Shown here: piece after piece, positions 1 through 6,914 of the stretch | Position numbering within the stretch: position 1 is the stretch's first letter | How the letters are laid out: each line of letters begins with the position of its first letter | From: a bacterium | GTDB lineage: Bacteria > JAMCPX01 | NCBI GenBank assembly: GCA_021787655.1 | Contig: JAJYLM010000049.1 | Coordinates: 1-13,162, forward strand | Reading direction: 5' to 3' | DNA length: 13,162 nt | Notes under the pieces: model-generated | What the model was told of the DNA's origin: nothing | Seen by the model: the letters and a program-made list of their open reading frames with translations, nothing else | Database searches by the model: none | Made by a program: the position numbers and the translations under genes

Positions 1-1617
1 ACACAGATCCTTCTTGACGGTCATGGGCTTCGGCCTGCTCTTTTTGAATTCCGGCAGCAGGACGCACGGTGCCTTCGTTATAATGACCGCCGGACCATCA
101 AACGCTGCTGCCTCTTTAATGGTTTTCTCGAGCGGCTTGGTTTCGTACGGATTGACTGTCCTCACCCACCCGACACCCAGTGCAGTCACCAGCTTCTCAA
201 GGGAGATTTCCGGCGACGGGTTGCCGTAAATATCTGTCCCGGAGAGCGGATTTGCCTGCGCTCCGGTCATAGCTGTCGTACGGTTGTCAAGGATGACGAC
301 GATGATGTTGCTCTTATTGTACACGACATTTAAGAGTTCTGTCATGCCGGAATGGAGAAACGTGGAATCCCCGATCACGGCAACCGGTTTTTTGCTGCCC
401 CGGGGCATGACGCGCTCGATGCCCATGGCCTGCCCTATCCCGGCCCCCATGTCGAGACACGTGTGCACGGCCTTGAGGGGCTCATCATACGCGAGGGTGT
501 AGCATCCGATGTCCCCCGCGATGAACGTCCGCTGCTTGCTCAATTGATAGAAGAGCCCCCGGTGGGGACAGCCCGGACACAGGATGGGCGGCCTGCGGAT
601 AATGCCGGGTACAGCAGGGGCTGATGACTTCTCAGGGACGGGCATGCCGCCGGTAAACGACCGGATCGCATGCCTGACCTTTTCGGGATTGAGCTCGGAG
701 AATGACGGGACAACGTCTTTGCCGTGAATCGCCGGGGACAGGTGCCGCAGCTGCATTTCCAGATAGGGATCCAGTTCCTCGACGATCAGCACCTTTTTGA
801 ACCGTGCAATAAACGCTCGTATCAGATCCAGGGGAAGAGGATTGGTGAGCGCGAGCTTCAGTACCGTTGCCTCAGGTGCGGTCTCCTTCACGTACTGGTA
901 AGAGATACCGGAGGTTATGATACCGTAATCTGTGGATCCCTCGTCGATCCTGTTCAGGGAGCAGTGCGCGGAAAATACAGCAAGCCTGTTCAGTTTCTCC
1001 TCGAGAGCGACCCGCGCCTGACGGGCGTTCGCAGGCACCATGACGTACTTCTCTATGTCCGGAGCGGGGAAAAACGTTTTTTTCGATTCCTCGGGGTCTG
1101 CGGGATGAACGATGGTCTTGGCGTGTGCAATCCGTGTCGTTATCCTCAGCATGACCGGCAGATCGAACTGTTCGCTGATGCTGAACGCCATCCTGGTGAA
1201 CACGCGTGCTTCTTCGCTGTCGGCTGGTTCCAGCATGGGTATCTTTGCCATGAGAGCGTACCAGCGGTTGTCCTGCTCGTTCTGGGAACTGTGGATGCCG
1301 GGATCATCGGCAGATACGACGACGAGACCTGACCCGGTCCCGGTATACGCGAGCGTCATGAGCGCATCGGACGCGACGTTCAACCCCACGTGCTTCATGG
1401 TCACGATTGATCGTGCACCAGCGATACTTGCGCCGGACGCTGTTTCGAGTGCGACCTTTTCGTTCACTGCCCAGTTTGCAGAGATGCCGTCGTAACCGGC
1501 GATGTTCTCGAGTATCTCGGTCGACGGAGTTCCGGGGTATCCCGTTGCAAACCTGCACCCCGCTTCGAAACTGCCCCGCGCTATGGCTTCATTGCCTGAC
1601 AGCAAAACGCGATTCAT
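1..1617 (-). CDS. iorA: Indolepyruvate:ferredoxin oxidoreductase, alpha subunit (partial, 3' end outside window)
   Basis: The enzyme oxidatively decarboxylates aryl pyruvates, such as indolepyruvate from tryptophan, to aryl-acetyl-CoA, passing electrons to ferredoxin in the cytoplasm; in some anaerobes it runs in reverse. 539 residues are visible. The N-terminus carries the family hallmark ATGYPGTPSTE, near residues 24-34. The thiamine-diphosphate domain shows CPGCPHRG at 347-354, GDIGCYT at 368-374, and the metal/TPP motif GDS at 416-418 followed by NRTTAMTG at 445-452. The usual C-terminal ferredoxin-like domain with [4Fe-4S] cysteines would lie left of base 1 and cannot be checked. ATG at 1617 starts directly at the conserved LLSGNEAIARGA segment; its Shine-Dalgarno is weak. 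It lies 65 bases after aroF, probably in the same transcript. The beta subunit gene iorB is expected just outside the window. The family call is very secure. Confidence 0.96.
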   Translation of the reverse strand, partial: MNRVLLSGNEAIARGSFEAGCRFATGYPGTPSTEILENIAGYDGISANWAVNEKVALETASGASIAGARSIVTMKHVGLNVASDALMTLAYTGTGSGLVVVSADDPGIHSSQNEQDNRWYALMAKIPMLEPADSEEARVFTRMAFSISEQFDLPVMLRITTRIAHAKTIVHPADPEESKKTFFPAPDIEKYVMVPANARQARVALEEKLNRLAVFSAHCSLNRIDEGSTDYGIITSGISYQYVKETAPEATVLKLALTNPLPLDLIRAFIARFKKVLIVEELDPYLEMQLRHLSPAIHGKDVVPSFSELNPEKVRHAIRSFTGGMPVPEKSSAPAVPGIIRRPPILCPGCPHRGLFYQLSKQRTFIAGDIGCYTLAYDEPLKAVHTCLDMGAGIGQAMGIERVMPRGSKKPVAVIGDSTFLHSGMTELLNVVYNKSNIIVVILDNRTTAMTGAQANPLSGTDIYGNPSPEISLEKLVTALGVGWVRTVNPYETKPLEKTIKEAAAFDGPAVIITKAPCVLLPEFKKSRPKPMTVKKDLC

Positions 1618-1682
1618 AGTTACCCGTTCCGTTGTCCTTCACCTGTTCCGAAATCGAGGGAATGCTTCGACGTCCGGGGCGT

Positions 1683-2696
1683 CTATATGGTCCTTCCGAT
1701 CGCGTGTGCTATCCGGCCGATGGCTTTGACCATCTGCTTGAATTCGTCCGGTGTCAGTGACTGCTCACCGTCGCTGAGTGCCTTGTCCGGATGCTCATGG
1801 ACCTCGACGATGATGCCGTCGGCCCCAGCTGCGATAGCTGCCATGGACATGGTCGCAACGATGTCCCTCCTGCCGGTGCCGTGGCTCGGGTCGACGATAA
1901 CCGGAAGGTGGGTCAGTTTCTTGATGACCGGTATTGCATTGAGATCGAGCGTATTGCGGGTTTCCGTCTCAAAGGTCCTGATGCCGCGCTCACAGAGGAT
2001 GATTTTTTCATTTCCCTTGCTTGCAATGTACTCGGCTGACATGAGCAGTTCCTTGATCGTTGCAGAAAGCCCCCGCTTCAGGAGGATAGGCTTGTTCGTG
2101 GAACCCAGTTCCTTGAGCAGCGAGAAATTCTGCATATTCCTCGCCCCCACCTGGAACAGGTCGGTATAATCGGCGATAAGATCGATGTCCCGTGTGTCCA
2201 TGATCTCGGTCACCACCGGCATGTGCAGGAGATGCTTCGCCTCTTTGAGCAGCTCAAGCCCCTCTTTCCCCATACCCTGGAATGAGTAGGGCGATGTGCG
2301 TGGCTTGAACGCTCCGCCCCGCAGGATCGATGCACCGGCTGATTTGACCTTCTTTCCTATCGACAGCAGCATGTCCCTGCCCTCGATTGAACACGGACCA
2401 GCCATGATGACCACACGTTTGCCGCCGATCGTCTCACCGTTGATCCGAATGAGGGTGTTCTCTTTTTTGAATTCCCGGCTCACGACTTTGTACGGGCTCA
2501 GGATAGGCAGGACCTTCTCAACACCCGCAAAGGTCGTCAGCGGTATGTTGGCAAGGTTACGCTCATCACCGATCGCTCCGATGATCGTGCGCTCCTTTCC
2601 CCTCGATATATGGGGGCGGAGTTTCATGTCCCGTATGGTTTTGATGACGTGCTCAACGTCTTTTTTTGCTGCGTCCGGTTTCATTACAATTATCAT
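1683..2696 (-). CDS. aroF: 3-deoxy-7-phosphoheptulonate (DAHP) synthase, type I-beta with N-terminal regulatory domain
   Basis: It condenses phosphoenolpyruvate and erythrose 4-phosphate, the first step of the shikimate pathway to aromatic amino acids. The 337 residues match the Thermotoga maritima-type enzyme in length and layout: a ferredoxin-like (ACT-like) regulatory domain at about 1-70, then the TIM barrel. By recall of that enzyme, its metal ligands Cys102, His272, Glu298 and Asp309 all fall on the same residue numbers here (MAGPCSIEG around 98-106, DPSHGTG 269-275, VEVH 297-300, SDGEQS 308-313). The phosphate-binding segments KPRTSPYSFQG at 131-141 and GARN at 184-187 are intact. The regulatory domain suggests feedback inhibition by tyrosine or phenylalanine. 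The ATG is preceded by AGGAG at 8 bases, lying in the end of the phosphoesterase gene, whose stop codon is only 2 bases upstream. Confidence 0.97.
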   Translation of the reverse strand: MIIVMKPDAAKKDVEHVIKTIRDMKLRPHISRGKERTIIGAIGDERNLANIPLTTFAGVEKVLPILSPYKVVSREFKKENTLIRINGETIGGKRVVIMAGPCSIEGRDMLLSIGKKVKSAGASILRGGAFKPRTSPYSFQGMGKEGLELLKEAKHLLHMPVVTEIMDTRDIDLIADYTDLFQVGARNMQNFSLLKELGSTNKPILLKRGLSATIKELLMSAEYIASKGNEKIILCERGIRTFETETRNTLDLNAIPVIKKLTHLPVIVDPSHGTGRRDIVATMSMAAIAAGADGIIVEVHEHPDKALSDGEQSLTPDEFKQMVKAIGRIAHAIGRTI

Positions 2697-2698
2697 CG

Positions 2699-3439
2699 TT
2701 AAACTCCTATCATTAGTCTATAAGCAAGCCATTTCGGAAGTCCTGCTGCAAGAATCTTGTCGCGCGCTGCTGTTATAGCATACTTCAGCCTCTTAACACT
2801 ATATATACCTTTATCCGTGTCAAGTATTCCGTACGAGGTTGTGGTGTCCATATCGCGCGGCTGCCCGATGCTCCCGACACTGACGATATACCTGCGGCCG
2901 CTTTCCAGGTGCACGACGTCTGCAGGGTCGATCACAGGTGCTTCGCTGCCATGGATGTTCTGCGAGACGACGAACCTGCGGTGCGCGTGCCCGACAAAAA
3001 AAATAGTATAGTTGCTGCCGAGAACATAAAAGATTTTTTCAACCTCGTGCATCGATACGACATACCCGAACATTTCGGGATCGACCGGTGAGCCGTGGCT
3101 GAACAGTGCACCTTCGGACTCCACGGTCGAGGGTGCGGCGCGGAGCCAGGCACGCGACGAAGCGGAAAGATGTTCCCTGGTCCAGTCGATGCCCTGCCGT
3201 GCTTCATCATTGAAGTCTGCGGTGCCGATAACATCCGCAGCTGCAGCGTCATGGTTGCCCATGACCGTATCCTGTGCGATTTCCCGGACTATCGTGCAGC
3301 ATTCCTGCGGGTTTGCACCGTATCCCACAATGTCTCCCAGGCATATGACCCGGTCGGGTTTCGATGCTTTGAGGTCGGCCATGACGACATCGAGGGCCTC
3401 GAGGTTCCCGTGAACGTCCGCTATGACAGCGATCCTCAT
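2699..3439 (-). CDS. Calcineurin-like metallophosphoesterase (YfcE/MJ0936-like)
   Basis: A 246-residue cytoplasmic two-metal phosphoesterase. All family motifs are present in order: DVH at 8-10, GDIVGYG at 35-41, GNHD at 61-64, SHGSP from 114 with His115, and GHAH at 150-153. No signal peptide or membrane segment is seen. The segment GDIVGYGANPQEC is typical of a widespread subfamily annotated only as a predicted phosphodiesterase; the natural substrate is not evident from sequence. The ATG overlaps the stop of the pentapeptide gene by 4 bases (ATGA) and has no clear Shine-Dalgarno, so translation probably re-initiates from the upstream gene. That ties its dose to the PilZ/pentapeptide group. 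A role in hydrolysing a cyclic or linear nucleotide is conceivable from the neighbours but is only inference. Confidence 0.93.
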   Translation of the reverse strand: MRIAVIADVHGNLEALDVVMADLKASKPDRVICLGDIVGYGANPQECCTIVREIAQDTVMGNHDAAAADVIGTADFNDEARQGIDWTREHLSASSRAWLRAAPSTVESEGALFSHGSPVDPEMFGYVVSMHEVEKIFYVLGSNYTIFFVGHAHRRFVVSQNIHGSEAPVIDPADVVHLESGRRYIVSVGSIGQPRDMDTTTSYGILDTDKGIYSVKRLKYAITAARDKILAAGLPKWLAYRLMIGV

Positions 3440-4149
3440 TTAACGTTTTTCAGGAAAAATTCCGCCAGAAGTTCTTCGTCTTTTTTCGCCCGGGACTCGC
3501 CTTTTTCCCTGCTCGCCTGTTCTTCCTTGATGGGTAACCCGATAAAACCCGTCTCAACCCGGTACACGGCGTCCTTGACGACAACGGAATCCGGAAATAT
3601 TTCAGCCTTCAAGTCCTTCAGATCGTCGAGCGTTTTCACCTTCCCGACGAGTTTCTCGGTGTCCTCGCCGCTGTCCATTGCCGTGAACCGCACCGCCTGC
3701 TGGAGGCTGAACCTTGGCTTTGCTTTGGTCAGAATGGTGATGGTTTCACCCTCGAGCTGGAGTTTGCCGCTCTCGTTCAATTCATCGAGCAGTTCCTGGG
3801 TAAAGAATACCTTTTCTGAAACGCCCTTCGCCCCGCGCACCTGTGCATGGTCGATACGGGTTCCCACCATCACCGCACCCCGGATATCTGCATGGGTCAG
3901 GTCGGCATTGGTCAGATCAGCACCGCTGAGGTTGGTGTTGACAAGCACTGCGTGACGGAGAGAAGCACCCGAGAGATCTGCATTGGAAAGGTTGGTGTTG
4001 GTCAGATCCGCATACCGGAAGTTTGCGTTCCGGAACATACCCGAAGAAAGATCCAGGGATTTCAGGTCAATCCCCTTCAGATTCGCACCTTCGAAAGATA
4101 CTTTATTTTTGATGCCTTTTTCGATATCTTCCCGGGTCAGGTCGTTCAT
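3436..4149 (-). CDS. Pentapeptide-repeat protein with unrecognised C-terminal domain
   Basis: A 237-residue protein with two parts. Residues about 17-108 hold tandem pentapeptides of the A(D/N)LXX type (for example ANFRYADLTNTNLSNADL at 42-59), which should fold as a right-handed quadrilateral beta-helix. There is no signal peptide or membrane segment. Residues about 115-205 are a non-repeat domain I do not recognise, with a hydrophobic beta-rich end (VYRVETGFIGLP at 196-207). A charged tail at 208-237 is rich in Lys, Glu and Arg. Pentapeptide proteins include gyrase-protecting DNA mimics, but most have no known function, and the mixed tail gives no support for DNA mimicry. The ATG overlaps the stop of the upstream PilZ gene by 4 bases without a clear Shine-Dalgarno, so coupling is likely. 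Its place between PilZ and phosphoesterase genes suggests a scaffold or binding role in a c-di-GMP-linked module (inference). Confidence 0.9.
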   Translation of the reverse strand: MNDLTREDIEKGIKNKVSFEGANLKGIDLKSLDLSSGMFRNANFRYADLTNTNLSNADLSGASLRHAVLVNTNLSGADLTNADLTHADIRGAVMVGTRIDHAQVRGAKGVSEKVFFTQELLDELNESGKLQLEGETITILTKAKPRFSLQQAVRFTAMDSGEDTEKLVGKVKTLDDLKDLKAEIFPDSVVVKDAVYRVETGFIGLPIKEEQASREKGESRAKKDEELLAEFFLKNVK

Positions 4150-4529
4150 TGTATATCGTTGATAAAGTTTTTTATGTGCAGCTTCGTATCATCCTGAATA
4201 TGCAGGAATTCTATACCCACGCCGGGTGCGATATTATTTTCTATTGCCTCCCCCTCCGTGGTAATCCACTTTACGATACCGGTCGCCTCGAGAAGGTTGA
4301 CGCTGTCCGGAATCGTGAACTTCAGCGAGAGCCGCTTCCCGACAGGCATGGTTTCCGTGGTCTTCAAAAAGATCCCCCCTTCGCTCAGGTTGGTCGAATA
4401 GTCGTAGAGATAGGCTTCGCTGTCGGGATAATCGAGCAGCAGCTTTATGGTGGCATCATCCGAAGACACAATGACGACCCTGACCATAACCCTCGGCGAC
4501 TTCCGCTTATTGATGTTGAATTCTTCCAT
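4146..4529 (-). CDS. PilZ domain protein (TIGR02266-like), distal member of a pair
   Basis: A 127-residue single-domain protein. The c-di-GMP-binding signature is complete: RKSPR gives RxxxR with Arg9 and Arg13, and NLSEGG gives (D/N)xSxxG with Asn47, Ser49 and Gly52. The later pattern of VG-L-L-F-IP, V-W and PG-GIEF, ending in a short helix, matches the paralogous PilZ-like family described in Myxococcus (TIGR02266). It is expected to bind c-di-GMP in the cytoplasm and act through a protein partner, because no output domain is present. The ATG at 4529 has a purine-rich AGGGGG about 8 bases upstream, 13 bases after the preceding PilZ stop. Its own stop overlaps the pentapeptide gene start. 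The two PilZ proteins align along their full length but are clearly diverged, so this is an old duplication rather than a recent one. Confidence 0.93.
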   Translation of the reverse strand: MEEFNINKRKSPRVMVRVVIVSSDDATIKLLLDYPDSEAYLYDYSTNLSEGGIFLKTTETMPVGKRLSLKFTIPDSVNLLEATGIVKWITTEGEAIENNIAPGVGIEFLHIQDDTKLHIKNFINDIQ

Positions 4530-4542
4530 ACCGGTTCCCCCT

Positions 4543-4896
4543 TTACACAGTCTGCCGGAGGGAAATTTTATCGATAAAGTTGTTCAGCTTCTTTTGCTCA
4601 TCATCGGTCAGGCTCTGGAACTGGACACCCATGCCCGGGATGAGGTTGGTACCCTTGATCTGCTGGGGATCGTTGATCCACAGGATCCTGCCTTTGACCT
4701 TGATCGGCACCTTGATGTCCGGAATAACGAATTCAACCGATATGCTTGTTCCGGTTTTTAATGGATTTTTGGTGGATATGAACATGCCGCCCCTGCTGAT
4801 GTTCATGGCATAATCCGATATAAAGCTGGTGATGTCCCCGTACTTCACTTCAAGTTTGGTATCCAAACGCTGCGCGCGTCTTTTTTCTTCACCCAT
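4543..4896 (-). CDS. PilZ domain protein (TIGR02266-like), first gene of the PilZ operon
   Basis: A 117-residue PilZ protein. RRAQR provides RxxxR (Arg6 and Arg10) and NISRGG provides NxSxxG (Asn32, Ser34, Gly37), so the c-di-GMP site looks intact. The C-terminal part (LWIND, PGMGVQF, then a terminal helix) matches its neighbour and the TIGR02266 family. I chose ATG at 4896 rather than the upstream in-frame ATG at 4995. It sits 5 bases after a strong GGAGG (within GGGAGG at 4902-4907), and the longer version would add 33 residues unlike any PilZ protein and run across the promoter into the end of the CoA-transferase gene. A sigma-70-type promoter lies just upstream, so this is probably the first gene of the unit running toward aroF and iorA. 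Confidence 0.93.
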   Translation of the reverse strand: MGEEKRRAQRLDTKLEVKYGDITSFISDYAMNISRGGMFISTKNPLKTGTSISVEFVIPDIKVPIKVKGRILWINDPQQIKGTNLIPGMGVQFQSLTDDEQKKLNNFIDKISLRQTV

Positions 4897-4901
4897 ATAT
4901 A

Positions 4902-4907
4902 CCTCCC
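4902..4907 (-). promoter_or_regulatory. Ribosome binding site deciding the PilZ start
   Basis: The minus strand reads GGGAGG, 5 bases before the ATG at 4896. It is the strongest Shine-Dalgarno site in this part of the window and is the main reason for preferring the 117-residue PilZ protein over the longer open frame starting at 4995. Confidence 0.85.
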
Positions 4908-4917
4908 TGTTACAAAA

Positions 4918-4946
4918 AGTATATTCGAACGATCCTGAAATTGCAA
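4918..4946 (-). promoter_or_regulatory. Predicted sigma-70-type promoter for the PilZ operon
   Basis: On the minus strand, TTGCAA (4946-4941; 4 of 6 to the -35 consensus) is followed by exactly 17 bases and TATACT (4923-4918; 5 of 6 to the -10 consensus). Transcription would begin near 4911, leaving a leader of only about 15 bases that contains the GGGAGG site. It lies in the 95-base gap between the CoA-transferase stop and the first PilZ gene, the only real gap between 11361 and 1683. It would let the PilZ-pentapeptide-phosphoesterase-aroF unit be expressed apart from the signalling operon upstream. The call rests on consensus match only. Confidence 0.6.
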
Positions 4947-4991
4947 TAGTTATCCTGCAGCAAATCCCCCCGCTGAACCCCGGGTTTTGGA

Positions 4992-6914
4992 TCAACGCTC
5001 GTCCCTGAAGGACATCTTGAGCTCGTACATGCCGCCGCCGGATTTCTTCTCGATATTGAACCCTGCCTTTTCGAACAGATGGAGCATGTGCTTGTTGTTC
5101 ATGAGCAGGGCTGCCGTGAAGCCGTGCAGTCCGTTCTTCTTGGCGATATAGGTAATGAAGGAAAGCAGTTCTGTGCCGATGCCGCGGTTCTGGTATTCGT
5201 CCCGGACAACGAAGGCGACCTCTGCCGTGTTCGCAGCAGTATCGATCAGGTACTGCGCCATACCGAGGATCATCTCGGTCCCCTCCTGACCTGCGAGCGC
5301 CAGGATGATCATCTCTTTCGTATAGTCGATCGCCACAAATTGCTGGAGGCGGTTGTGGGGCATGTCCATCCTGGTCGAGATGAAACGGCGGTACATGGAA
5401 TCGTCCGAAAGCGAGTAGAAGAAGTCCTTGAGCAGGGGCTCGTCGCTGATCTTCACCGGCCGCAGGAGGATTTCGAATTCCTTGTTCGTTGTCCTGTAGG
5501 TCTCGAGCGCCTCGGGGTATTCTCCCTCCTTGCCCCTGATAAAGACCTGGTCCCGGTAGATGAGATTGTGCGCTTTCGCTGCTTCGATAAGTCCCTGCCT
5601 GAAGTCCGGGTGGGCTATGGAGATCAGATCCATGGCGCGCTCCCGGAGGTTCTTGCCGTGCAGGTATGCGATGCCGTACTCCGTAACAACATAGTGCAGG
5701 TCGCCGGCCATCCAGGTGACCTTTGCCCCTTCGCCCAGAAACGGGACGATCCGTGAGACCGTACCGTTTTTCGCCGTGGACTGCAGCACAAGGATGGTCT
5801 TGCCGCCCGGGGACACCGGAGCACCACGCATAAAGTCAGCCTGACCGCCGATCCCGCTGTAGAAGGACGTTCCGATGGATTCCGCGGTCGCCTGGCCGGA
5901 CAGATCGATCTCCAGCGCGCTGTTGATCGCCGTCATGTTCTTCTGGCGTGCGATCACCGTGGGGTTGTTCGTATAATTGACGGGACGGAACTCGATCGCA
6001 GGGTTATCGTGCAGGAATTCGTACGTTTCCTTCTTCCCCATGCAGAATGCTGCGACCGTTTTCCACCGGTTGAGTTCCTTCCTGCTGTTGTCGATGACCC
6101 CCTTTTTCATAAGCTCGACGATACCATCGGACATGAGTTCCGTGTGGACGCCGAGGTGCTGCTTGTTCGTAAGCCGTGACAGGATGGCATTGGGCAGGCT
6201 TCCATATCCTGTCTGGAGCGTATCGCCGTCCTGGACGATCTGGGCAACGTAGGTGCCGATCCTGTCTGCGATAGCAGCCGGCACATCGAACGCGAATTCG
6301 AGCAGCGGTTCGTCATGGGGTATGATGACGCTGATATCCTTTGCGTGGATAAAGGTTTCGCCCAGCACCCTCGGCATGGCGCCATTGACCTGCGCGATCA
6401 CCAGTGCCGCGTTCTCCACGGCAGCTTTGACGATATCGACGCTGATGCCCAGGCTGAAATATCCGTGTTCGTCGGGCTGGGAAACCTGGATAAACGCAAT
6501 GTCGATGGGTATAAACTTCCGCCGGAACAGCTCCGGTACCTGCCAGAGGAAAACAGGCGAGTAATCCGCAATGCCCTTGTTGATCGTCTCCCGCGTGTTT
6601 GCACCGACGAAGAAAAAATTATGTCGGAAGTTTTCCCTGAATTTCTCATCGAGGTACGGGGTAACACCAAGGGTCCAGACCTGGAGGAGTTCTGCGTCCA
6701 CAAAGCTTTTGGGATGTGACTGCACGTATCGTATCATGGAACCCACGAGGTACTGGGGTTCCCCGCAGCCGGTGCCGATGAAGATCCTGTTCCCGGGGTG
6801 GATCTGGCTGAACGTCCGGCTCTCCGGAACGAACTTGTCCGGATAGCGGCTCTTCAGCGCATCGAGGTTCGTGTCCTTTACCGCCGTATTCCCCACCGCT
6901 TCCTCTTTTCCCAC
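4992..6914 (-). CDS. Acetyl-CoA hydrolase/transferase (4-hydroxybutyrate CoA-transferase family) fused to GNAT N-acetyltransferase
   Basis: A 640-residue cytoplasmic fusion. Residues about 35-475 form a class I CoA-transferase of the acetyl-CoA hydrolase/4-hydroxybutyrate CoA-transferase family. GYGSLPNAI at 236-244 is followed by GVHTELMSDG at 255-264, where Glu259 is the expected catalytic glutamate forming the CoA thioester; GIGGQADFMRGA at 354-365 is also typical. Residues about 480-640 are a GNAT domain with the acetyl-CoA loop QNRGIG at 575-580. The first half should move CoA between short carboxylates and acyl-CoAs; the second may acetylate a small molecule or protein. Similar fusions occur in Desulfobacterota. 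The GTG start at 6914 overlaps the regulator gene by 37 bases. An in-frame GTG at 6896, preceded by GAGG at 5 bases, is an equally plausible start and loses six residues. Coupling to the upstream regulator suggests shared control. Confidence 0.93.
   Translation of the reverse strand: MGKEEAVGNTAVKDTNLDALKSRYPDKFVPESRTFSQIHPGNRIFIGTGCGEPQYLVGSMIRYVQSHPKSFVDAELLQVWTLGVTPYLDEKFRENFRHNFFFVGANTRETINKGIADYSPVFLWQVPELFRRKFIPIDIAFIQVSQPDEHGYFSLGISVDIVKAAVENAALVIAQVNGAMPRVLGETFIHAKDISVIIPHDEPLLEFAFDVPAAIADRIGTYVAQIVQDGDTLQTGYGSLPNAILSRLTNKQHLGVHTELMSDGIVELMKKGVIDNSRKELNRWKTVAAFCMGKKETYEFLHDNPAIEFRPVNYTNNPTVIARQKNMTAINSALEIDLSGQATAESIGTSFYSGIGGQADFMRGAPVSPGGKTILVLQSTAKNGTVSRIVPFLGEGAKVTWMAGDLHYVVTEYGIAYLHGKNLRERAMDLISIAHPDFRQGLIEAAKAHNLIYRDQVFIRGKEGEYPEALETYRTTNKEFEILLRPVKISDEPLLKDFFYSLSDDSMYRRFISTRMDMPHNRLQQFVAIDYTKEMIILALAGQEGTEMILGMAQYLIDTAANTAEVAFVVRDEYQNRGIGTELLSFITYIAKKNGLHGFTAALLMNNKHMLHLFEKAGFNIEKKSGGGMYELKMSFRDER

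Noticed and set aside
724..1332. Plus-strand open frame of about 200 codons
   Set aside because: It lies opposite iorA, which has clear family motifs; the plus-strand product resembles no known protein and has a composition typical of an antisense shadow.
4941..4961. Sigma-54 (-24/-12) promoter before the first PilZ gene
   Set aside because: The minus strand has TTGCA, but the upstream GG is one base off the required spacing, and the TTGCA is better used as part of the -35 box.
4976..4987. Terminator palindrome AACCCCGGGTT after the CoA-transferase gene
   Set aside because: It is only an 11-base palindrome with no room for a loop and no T tract in the minus direction.
4897..4995. Longer PilZ start at 4995 adding 33 residues
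   Set aside because: It has no better ribosome site, crosses the predicted promoter and the previous gene's end, and the extra residues do not resemble PilZ proteins; ATG at 4896 has GGGAGG.
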